From positions 1 to 6,420 of the forward strand of contig CALEWF010000067.1 of NCBI GenBank assembly GCA_937925455.1: a stretch of 6,420 bases of DNA, given 5' to 3'. The translations under genes and the position numbers were made by a program. The notes under the pieces were generated by a model. That model had not been told where the DNA came from and made no database searches. It worked only from the letters and a program-made list of their open reading frames with translations. Source of the stretch: an uncultured Flavobacteriales bacterium (GTDB taxonomy: Bacteria; Bacteroidota; Bacteroidia; CAIKAF01). Positions within the stretch are counted from its first letter, which is position 1. Each line of letters opens with the position of its first letter. Positions 1 to 4,708 of this stretch are shown in pieces.

Positions 1-110
1 CGTGCCCTGTGGGCTTCGCCCCTGCGGGCTTTCCACTGCCATCCGCAGCAGACGGGGCATCGGGTGAATCTCAACCCTACAAGGCAAAGAAATACGCGGC
101 AGCCCCCCAT
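1..110. repeat. GC-rich dispersed intergenic repeat, copy 1 (probably cut by window start)
   Basis: Positions 1-51 match 4117-4167 in the same orientation at 49 of 51 bases, differing only at 33 (c/t) and 38 (g/a). The GC-rich block continues to about 110 with sequence not present after copy 2. It contains GGGCATCGGG at 55-64, which also occurs in copy 2 but upstream of the core (4072-4081), so the element is modular. Small hairpin potential is visible at 15-24 (GGGC-TTC-GCCC type at 11-21) and 62-77. No reading frame covers it. The end near 110 is judged from the switch to AT-rich sequence. Positions 111-238 hold only the CBS gene leader. Because the match begins at base 1, the element probably extends upstream of the window. 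Confidence 0.8.
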
Positions 111-238
111 CTAAGATTAAAAAAATCCTAATGACAATTTGGGGATTATACTGTTCATGATGAATAAAAGTCCATTGTTTGAATTTATGCTATGCGAAAA
201 GGTTTTTTATATTTTCGTGCAAAACTATACAAATACAC

Positions 239-1600
239 ATGTGGCATAATAACATTCTTGAAGCAATTGGCAACACACCAATGGTTAAATTAAACCGAAT
301 CACTAAAGATTTACCTGCCACTGTGCTGGCCAAAGTTGAAACCTTCAATCCGGGAAATTCTATTAAAGATCGTATGGCGCTCAAAATGATAGAAGATGCA
401 GAGCGTAAAGGCATACTAAAGCCTGGCAGTACAATTATTGAAGGAACATCTGGAAATACGGGAATGGGATTGGCGATTGCTGCCGTAATTAAAGGATACA
501 AATGTATATTTACTACTACCGATAAACAAAGCAAAGAAAAGATTGATGCACTCAAAGCTTTTGGTGCTGAAGTGATTGTTTGCCCAACAAATGTTGATCC
601 GGAAGATCCACGTTCATACTATTCGGTTTCTTCCAGATTAGTAAATGAAATCCCTAATTCGTGGAAGCCCAATCAGTATGACAATCTTTCTAATCGGCAG
701 GCTCATTATGAAACTACAGGACCAGAAATTTGGAATCAGACCGAAGGTAAAATTACGCATCTGGTTGCCGGTGTTGGTACTGGCGGAACCATTACCGGTA
801 CAGGCATGTTTTTAAAAGAAAAAAATCCTGCAGTACAAGTCTTGGGTATTGATACGTATGGCTCGGTATTTAAAAAATACAAAGAAACCGGAATTTTCGA
901 CAAGAATGAAATTTATCCATATGTAACCGAAGGAATAGGAGAAGATTTCCTACCGGAAAATGTGGATTTTAATATTATAGACCATTTTGAAAAGGTTACT
1001 GACAAAGATGCAGCCGTGATGACCCGGCGCATTCCTAAAGAAGAAGGCATTTGGGTAGGTAATTCTTCCGGAGCTGCCCTGCAAGGTTTAATGCAAATGG
1101 CCGATCGCTTTAAGCAAGGCGATGTAGTAGTGGTGATTTTTGTGGATCATGGTACCCGATATTTAGGTAAAATGTTCAACGACGACTGGATGTTGAAAAT
1201 GGGATATTTGGATAAATCCGGATTATGTGCTGCCGATATTATATCCTCATCTCAGAAACCTCCGTTAGCCAGTATTGAAGCTTCGGAAACTGTTGCTAAA
1301 GCAGCGTTTATCATGACCACCAACGATTTCTCACAAATTCCAGTTACAGACAACGGACGCATTGTAGGTACCCTACATGAAAAACATTTGTTTGAAAAAG
1401 TATTACAAGACCCAACCATAAAAAAACTTCCAGTAAGAGAAGTAATGGATGAGGCATTGCCGTTTGTGGATATTACTACTTCTTGCGATGCATTATCAAC
1501 CATGCTGAATAATGATATACCTGCTGTGCTGGTACGTGATTTTAAAACTGATAGTAATTACATCATTACCCGTTCTGATATAATGCGTATTCTGCTATAA
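239..1600 (+). CDS. Cystathionine beta-synthase (PLP enzyme with C-terminal CBS-domain pair)
   Basis: This 453-residue protein is a fold-type II PLP enzyme that condenses serine (or an activated serine) with homocysteine to cystathionine in the cytoplasm, feeding transsulfuration. The catalytic core covers about residues 1-325. It shows the N-terminal GNTP motif (11-14), the Schiff-base lysine K43 in SIKDR, the substrate loop TSGNTG (70-75), a QY-N-AHYETT segment (146-160) and the phosphate-binding GTGGT (180-184). Residues about 335-453 form a Bateman pair: the second unit has a canonical ITRSD, while the first has a degenerate GTLHEKH. The N-terminal haem domain of animal enzymes is absent. 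An in-frame TTG at 179 would add 20 residues without family resemblance, so ATG 239 is chosen. Only a weak -7-like TATATTTT (208-215) precedes it. A cysteine synthase with a regulatory tail is the alternative, but the overall similarity to human and yeast CBS is stronger. Confidence 0.9.
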   Translation: MWHNNILEAIGNTPMVKLNRITKDLPATVLAKVETFNPGNSIKDRMALKMIEDAERKGILKPGSTIIEGTSGNTGMGLAIAAVIKGYKCIFTTTDKQSKEKIDALKAFGAEVIVCPTNVDPEDPRSYYSVSSRLVNEIPNSWKPNQYDNLSNRQAHYETTGPEIWNQTEGKITHLVAGVGTGGTITGTGMFLKEKNPAVQVLGIDTYGSVFKKYKETGIFDKNEIYPYVTEGIGEDFLPENVDFNIIDHFEKVTDKDAAVMTRRIPKEEGIWVGNSSGAALQGLMQMADRFKQGDVVVVIFVDHGTRYLGKMFNDDWMLKMGYLDKSGLCAADIISSSQKPPLASIEASETVAKAAFIMTTNDFSQIPVTDNGRIVGTLHEKHLFEKVLQDPTIKKLPVREVMDEALPFVDITTSCDALSTMLNNDIPAVLVRDFKTDSNYIITRSDIMRILL

Positions 1601-1641
1601 TACACCGGTGTGGGTTGATAAATACTTAGCATACTTACAAT

Positions 1642-1694
1642 GCTTTGGGTTGTATAAATATAATTTTGAGTAGGTACTCCAAAGCCTATTTTTT
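1642..1694 (+). terminator. Weak terminator-like structure after the CBS gene
   Basis: GCTTTGG (1642-1648) is complementary to CCAAAGC (1679-1685), and a T6 run follows at 1689-1694. The loop is long (30 bases) and the stem only 7 bp, so termination would be weak at best. It overlaps the putative promoter of the next gene. No better terminator is visible between 1601 and 1696; the palindrome ACACCGGTGT at 1602-1611 has no loop and no T tract. Confidence 0.2.
1661..1679 (+). promoter_or_regulatory. Putative Bacteroidota -7 box with adjoining palindrome
   Basis: TAATTTTG at 1661-1668 fits the Bacteroidota -7 consensus TAnnTTTG exactly. No good -33 TTTG lies 19-21 bases upstream. The box runs directly into GAGTA-gg-TACTC (1668-1679), a perfect inverted repeat around the expected transcription start near 1674, where an operator could sit. 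The start codon at 1697 would leave a leader of about 20 bases. This is inferred from motif matching only. Confidence 0.4.
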
Positions 1695-1696
1695 GT

Positions 1697-2500
1697 ATGG
1701 CAGTAAATTTAGTTCAGCATCTTGATCAAATGAATTTTTTTATATGTGTGCCTGATAAACTTCAGCGCATTGTTTCATTAGTGCCTTCGCAAACGGAGTT
1801 TTTATGTGATCTCGGGCTGGAAAAAAACATTGTAGGCATCACCAAATTTTGCATATATCCGGCCAGTTGCTACCAATCTAAAGTCAGGGTAGGAGGTACC
1901 AAAAATTTTTCGCTTGAATCTATTCGTTTACTTAAACCGGATATAATTATTGCAAACAAAGAAGAAAATGACGAAGAACAAATTTTAAAATTGAAAAGCC
2001 TCTATCCGGTTTGGATTAGTGATGTTAGAACCTTGAAACAAGCCGAAGATATGATGTGTAGGTTGGGAGAGGTTTTTCGCAGGAATGAAAAAGCACAAGA
2101 AATCATAAAAAAAATTCAACACAACTTTTCAAAGATTCAACCGCTAAAGCGGCCACTTCGAACAGCATACTTCATCTGGAGAAAACCGTATATGTCTATC
2201 AATCATGATACATTTATACATGACATGATGCAGTACATTGGCTTAGAAAATTGTTTTGCAAAGGAAAAAGCCCGGTATCCACAAATAACCGAAGCTATGT
2301 TGAAAGAAGCTGAACCGGAAGTGATTTTATTATCTTCAGAACCATATCCTTTTAAGGAAAAACATTTTGATGAAATTCGTGCTGTTTGTCCTAAAGCCAG
2401 AATTTTTTTAGTTAACGGAGAAATGTTTAGCTGGTACGGTTCCCGATTGATTCAATCCCCGGCTTATTTTCAAAAGCTAATCAAAAAGCTCTCAGAATAA
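1697..2500 (+). CDS. BtuF-like helical-backbone metal/cobalamin receptor without signal peptide
   Basis: This 267-residue protein belongs to the BtuF/TroA-like periplasmic-binding fold that binds vitamin B12 or chelated metals. Family hallmarks are RIVSLVPSQTEFL (24-36), VGITKFC (46-52), VGGTKN..LESI..LKPDIIIANKEEN (about 65-93), the central FIWRKPYMS strand, ILLSSEPYPFKEKH and the C-terminal VNGEMFSWYGSRL. The ATG at 1697 is preferred over ATG 1730, because the DQM...VP..LQRIV stretch aligns with the usual domain start. No hydrophobic signal segment or lipobox is present, so as read the protein would be cytoplasmic, whereas classical BtuF is exported. No permease or ATPase gene of a BtuCD system lies in the window. 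The ligand is not deducible from sequence. It lies 96 bases after the CBS gene and 41 bases before lptE. Confidence 0.8.
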   Translation: MAVNLVQHLDQMNFFICVPDKLQRIVSLVPSQTEFLCDLGLEKNIVGITKFCIYPASCYQSKVRVGGTKNFSLESIRLLKPDIIIANKEENDEEQILKLKSLYPVWISDVRTLKQAEDMMCRLGEVFRRNEKAQEIIKKIQHNFSKIQPLKRPLRTAYFIWRKPYMSINHDTFIHDMMQYIGLENCFAKEKARYPQITEAMLKEAEPEVILLSSEPYPFKEKHFDEIRAVCPKARIFLVNGEMFSWYGSRLIQSPAYFQKLIKKLSE

Positions 2501-2533
2501 CTTACCTGCAAGCATTATCTTTTGTATCTTTAC
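2501..2533 (+). promoter_or_regulatory. Putative promoter of the lptE cluster
   Basis: TATCTTTAC at 2525-2533 is one base from the TAnnTTTG -7 consensus and close to the TATCTTTGC form frequent in Bacteroidota. A poor -33 candidate, CTTA (2501-2504), sits 20 bases upstream. Transcription from here would begin about 4-6 bases before the lptE ATG, giving an almost leaderless mRNA. The box begins 24 bases after the stop of the preceding gene. Confidence 0.45.
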
Positions 2534-2541
2534 AATATTAT

Positions 2542-3051
2542 ATGAAATCAGGGTTTATACATCGCTTATTATTCTTGATTTTGCTTTTGGGCACGGCGTG
2601 TAAGGTGAATTATTCGCTTTCCGGCGCCTCTATCCCTGATAATGTGAAAACAGTATCTATTGAATATTTCGAAAATCAAGCAGCCCTTACCAATCCCAAT
2701 TTTCCCCAAATCATTACAGAAGCACTTCGCGATAAATTTTTATCGCAAACCCGGCTTAAACTGGTAAATTCTGACGGAGATGTACATTTTCGTGGCTTTA
2801 TTACTGCCTATCAGTCTGCGCCTGTAGCGGTGAGTGGAAATGACCAGGCTTCGTTAAACCGGTTGACGATTTCAGTGGCCGTATCTTATGAAAACAAACT
2901 GGACGAATCGCAAAATTTCAATCAGTCGTTTACCCGTTTTGCCGATTTTTCAGCCAGCCAAAACCTCTCCTCCGTTGAAGATGCTTTGATGAATGAAATT
3001 GCAGGTCAACTGGTACAAGATATTTTTAACCGCGCTTTTTTAAATTGGTAA
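2542..3051 (+). CDS. lptE: LptE-family LPS assembly lipoprotein
   Basis: This 169-residue lipoprotein is the outer-membrane partner of LptD, the complex that inserts lipopolysaccharide into the outer leaflet. Residues 1-20 form a lipoprotein signal: basic start (K2, H7, R8), hydrophobic core LLFLILLL (9-16), then GTAC with C20 as the lipidated cysteine. Glycine at -3 is less usual than leucine. The mature start, KVNYSLSGASIP, resembles the conserved Y-F-SGASI start of Bacteroidota LptE. IEYFENQA (about 40-47) and a ...TEALRDKFLSQTRLKLV segment follow, as expected for the alpha/beta LptE fold. The length is typical. The start is fixed by the signal peptide. Its position two genes before secG is the usual Bacteroidota arrangement and supports the call over a generic lipoprotein. 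Confidence 0.85.
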   Translation: MKSGFIHRLLFLILLLGTACKVNYSLSGASIPDNVKTVSIEYFENQAALTNPNFPQIITEALRDKFLSQTRLKLVNSDGDVHFRGFITAYQSAPVAVSGNDQASLNRLTISVAVSYENKLDESQNFNQSFTRFADFSASQNLSSVEDALMNEIAGQLVQDIFNRAFLNW

Positions 3052-3109
3052 ATTCAGTAACTAAGCAGTGTATTCATAATTCATTATAGAATGTTTTTTT
3101 AATTTTCAC

Positions 3110-3118
3110 TATCTTGCA
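3110..3118 (+). promoter_or_regulatory. Possible internal -7 box before the TPR-type gene
   Basis: TATCTTGCA at 3110-3118 resembles the Bacteroidota TATCTTTGCA form with one T missing. It lies 30 bases before the chosen ATG. No convincing -33 element is seen. If real, it would drive the TPR-type gene and secG separately from lptE. Confidence 0.3.
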
Positions 3119-3148
3119 CTAAAATTTATTCATAGTGTTTTGTTGATT

Positions 3149-3589
3149 ATGCAAGCAGTAATTGATTCCCCAATGATAGCAACCTACAACATAGAAGAAG
3201 CTTTTAAGGAAGATGTGAAACAGGTATCATCTTCAGATGAACGTACTTTTCTTGACTGGTTATCAATTTGTAAAGGCGAGGGCGCTATTAAATGGCAAAA
3301 AATAAAAAAACAACAATCGGTTATTGATAAATTCATTCAATCTGAACCCAAAATTCAACCGGTAAAAGGAGTGTTGAACGAAATTCGTGATTTCGATGCA
3401 GAAAATAAATCAACTAAAAAAGAAATTGCCGAAATGATAGTTTCTGAAACACTGGCTAATATTTATTATCAACAAAAAAAGTTTTCTCTTTGTATCGAAA
3501 CCTACCGAAAATTAAGTTTGCTTTATCCTGAAAAAAGTGCTTACTTTGCCAGCCAAATTAAAAAAATAGAAAAAGAACAAGAATTATAA
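3149..3589 (+). CDS. Short protein with one TPR-like unit, between lptE and secG
   Basis: This 146-residue protein has no signal peptide or membrane segment and is rich in lysine and glutamate. The C-terminal 50 residues (ETLANIYYQQKKF..CIETYRKLSLLYPEKSAYFASQI) read as one tetratricopeptide-like helical hairpin plus a capping helix. The middle part carries an IDKFI..EPKI motif, and the N-terminal third an FLDWL motif. These match the C-terminal part of the TPR-type proteins found next to secG in many Bacteroidota, which as I recall are longer because of an extra N-terminal region. Only 97 bases separate it from lptE, so no such region is encoded here. ATG 3149 is chosen; an in-frame TTG at 3140 and an ATG at 3173 are alternatives. 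It ends 10 bases before secG, suggesting co-transcription. The molecular function is unknown; a protein-interaction role is only inferred from the TPR. Confidence 0.75.
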   Translation: MQAVIDSPMIATYNIEEAFKEDVKQVSSSDERTFLDWLSICKGEGAIKWQKIKKQQSVIDKFIQSEPKIQPVKGVLNEIRDFDAENKSTKKEIAEMIVSETLANIYYQQKKFSLCIETYRKLSLLYPEKSAYFASQIKKIEKEQEL

Positions 3590-3599
3590 TTATAAAATT

Positions 3600-3923
3600 A
3601 TGACCGTTGTATTTACCATACTCATTATGTTGTGCGCACTATTGCTCATATTGGTAGTGCTAATTCAAAATTCCAAAGGCGGTGGTTTGGCTTCTAATAT
3701 TGGAGTTTCCAATCAGATAATGGGAGTTAAAAAAACTACCGATGTAGTAGAAAAAGCTACGTGGTATTTAATTGGTATTCTGGTAATATTGTGTATTGGA
3801 TCAGGTTTTGTCTTTAAGCCTGCTAGTAGCAGGGCTCAATCAACTGGCGTAGATGAACAAATTATAACAAACTTAGAAGTTCCTCAAAATCCTAATGCCC
3901 CGCAGATTCCCGCAGGGCAATAA
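3600..3923 (+). CDS. secG: Preprotein translocase subunit SecG
   Basis: This 107-residue inner-membrane protein is the accessory subunit of the SecYEG channel and assists SecA-driven export. Two membrane helices are visible: residues 3-22 and about 53-72. They are joined by the conserved cytoplasmic loop LIQNSKGGGLASNIG (21-35), the SecG signature, and by TDVVEKATW before the second helix. The tail from about 73 is polar and rich in proline, asparagine and glutamine, as is common in this phylum. The ATG at 3600 lies 10 bases after the upstream stop, so the two genes are probably translated from one message. An intrinsic terminator follows 22 bases after the stop, making secG the last gene of its cluster. 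Confidence 0.93.
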   Translation: MTVVFTILIMLCALLLILVVLIQNSKGGGLASNIGVSNQIMGVKKTTDVVEKATWYLIGILVILCIGSGFVFKPASSRAQSTGVDEQIITNLEVPQNPNAPQIPAGQ

Positions 3924-3944
3924 ATTCCAAAACCTTAAACACAT

Positions 3945-3972
3945 AGGCTATCGAAAGATAGCCTTTTTTTTT
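3945..3972 (+). terminator. Intrinsic terminator of the lptE-secG cluster
   Basis: The stem GGCTATC (3946-3952) pairs perfectly with GATAGCC (3957-3963), extended by A3945-T3964. The loop is GAAA, a GNRA tetraloop, and a run of nine T follows at 3964-3972. This is a textbook rho-independent terminator. It separates secG from groESL, so groESL needs its own promoter. Confidence 0.93.
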
Positions 3973-4020
3973 ATCAATTCAAGCTCTTCAAAACCCAGAT
4001 TTTTTTAAATATTTTTTTTT

Positions 4021-4167
4021 GAGGCTGCTTAAGCGGCTGTTCGTTACAAGTCCTCGGGGCTCAGCCACACAGGGCATCGGGGTAGCGGTGTCTTCGTGCC
4101 CTCAGCCCCGCTACCCCGTGCCCTGTGGGCTTCGCCCCTGCGGGCTTTTCACTACCATCCGCAGCAG
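4021..4167. repeat. GC-rich dispersed intergenic repeat, copy 2, with long hairpin
   Basis: This GC-rich block sits abruptly in AT-rich spacer. Its last 51 bases (4117-4167) match window positions 1-51 at 49 of 51. The upstream part holds an imperfect inverted repeat: 4068-4088 pairs with 4108-4127 with one bulged A (A4076) around a 19-base loop. That makes a stem of about 20 bp. GGGCATCGGG (4072-4081) is shared with copy 1 in a different order. The left border near 4021 is judged from composition and may be off by several bases. No coding frame covers it. With its terminator and promoter neighbours it accounts for most of the secG-groES spacer; 3973-4020 and 4168-4230 are featureless AT-rich sequence. 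Confidence 0.8.
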
Positions 4168-4231
4168 TTTATCCCCGGTATTTTATCTTAAAATATAAAA
4201 ATAGCATAATCACAGGTTTAATCATTTTGAG

Positions 4232-4261
4232 TTTTGTCATATTGTCAGCTTTTTTCTGCCA
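4232..4261 (+). promoter_or_regulatory. Candidate upstream activator site for groESL
   Basis: TTGTCA occurs twice 8 bases apart (4234-4239 and 4242-4247). The second overlaps an imperfect dyad TGTCAG-N7-CTGCCA (4243-4248 and 4256-4261). TTTTGTCA (4232-4239) recurs inverted as TGACAAAA at 4296-4303. The cluster lies about 90-118 bases before the start expected from the sigma-54-like element, the usual distance for enhancer-binding proteins. The regulator is unknown; this is inference from spacing and symmetry. Confidence 0.35.
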
Positions 4262-4322
4262 AATATTTACTTCCCCATATGCTTTACTGAAAAATTGACA
4301 AAAAAATAGCTAATATGTGGGT

Positions 4323-4339
4323 TTGGCACAGATTCTGAA
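4323..4339 (+). promoter_or_regulatory. groES: Sigma-54-like -24/-12 element before groES
   Basis: TTGGCACA (4323-4330) matches 7 of 8 bases of the -24 element TTGGCACG. After a 4-base spacer, CTGAA (4335-4339) stands where TTGCW is expected: the GG and the -12 G are exactly in register, but the -12 C is A. The predicted start is near 4350, leaving a leader of about 39 bases. No CIRCE inverted repeat (TTAGCACTC-N9-GAGTGCTAA) and no good TAnnTTTG box is seen between 4231 and 4388. Confidence 0.45.
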
Positions 4340-4388
4340 TAAATAGGGGGTGAATTAAAAATCGTTTAACCATTAAAATAAAAAGAAT

Positions 4389-4667
4389 ATGAGTAGCATA
4401 AAAGTAAGACCTCTTCACGACAGAGTAATCGTGGAACCCGCAGCTCCTGAAGAAAAAACAGTAAGCGGTATTATTATTCCTGACACTGCCAAGGAAAAAC
4501 CACAGCGAGGTACCATTGTGGCAGTAGGTTCTGGTAAAAAAGATGAGCCGATGACAGTAAAAACCGGCGATCAAGTGTTATATGGAAAATACTCTGGAAC
4601 CGAAATTCAGATAGATGGCAAAGACTATCTGATTATGCGTGAAAGTGACATTTTTGCTATTCTTTAA
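4389..4667 (+). CDS. groES: Co-chaperonin GroES (Hsp10)
   Basis: This 92-residue protein is the lid of the chaperonin chamber: seven subunits cap one GroEL ring in the cytoplasm. It opens with the family signature IKVRPLHDRVIVEP (4-17). The mobile loop (about 18-36) carries the hydrophobic triad III (28-30), the counterpart of the GroEL-contacting IVL of E. coli, followed by PDTAKEKPQRG. GDQVLYGKYSGTEI and the C-terminal DYLIMRESDIFAIL complete the beta-barrel. The length is normal and the protein complete. The start is preceded by A-rich sequence and no Shine-Dalgarno motif. The stop is 41 bases before groEL, with no terminator between, so the two are one operon. Confidence 0.97.
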   Translation: MSSIKVRPLHDRVIVEPAAPEEKTVSGIIIPDTAKEKPQRGTIVAVGSGKKDEPMTVKTGDQVLYGKYSGTEIQIDGKDYLIMRESDIFAIL

Positions 4668-4708
4668 TTTAAATAAATTTATTAACCTGTAATTAAAATC
4701 AAAAAAAT

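Noticed and set aside
179..238. N-terminal extension of the CBS enzyme from TTG 179
   Set aside because: The 20 extra residues do not resemble the family, the start would be TTG, and the ATG at 239 begins exactly at the conserved N-terminus.
190..555. Minus-strand open frame of 121 codons
   Set aside because: It lies antisense to the CBS gene, shows no family motif, and is explained by codon bias of the coding strand.
1252..1503. Minus-strand open frame of 83 codons
   Set aside because: Antisense to the CBS-domain part of the enzyme, without recognisable motif.
1602..1611. Palindrome ACACCGGTGT after the CBS stop as a terminator
   Set aside because: A palindrome without a loop and without a following T run cannot be an intrinsic terminator.
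1..4167. The 4.1 kb between the two repeat copies as a composite transposon
   Set aside because: The repeats are short and direct, the enclosed genes are core genes in a usual Bacteroidota order, and there is no transposase; the copies are better seen as independent insertions.
4021..4167. CRISPR array or tRNA/rRNA gene in the GC-rich spacer
   Set aside because: There is no regularly spaced repeat, no cloverleaf pattern and no rRNA-like sequence; it is a dispersed repeat with a hairpin.
4295..4316. TTGACA ... TAATAT as a sigma-70 promoter
   Set aside because: The spacer is only 10 bases, far short of 17, and this phylum does not use that consensus.
4231..4388. CIRCE or sigma-32 heat-shock promoter before groES
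   Set aside because: I looked for TTAGCACTC-N9-GAGTGCTAA and a -35/-10 heat-shock pair; neither is present.
4284..4574. Minus-strand open frame of 96 codons over the groES start
   Set aside because: It overlaps both the groES control region and the gene itself, its product is a low-complexity aromatic string, and nothing supports it.
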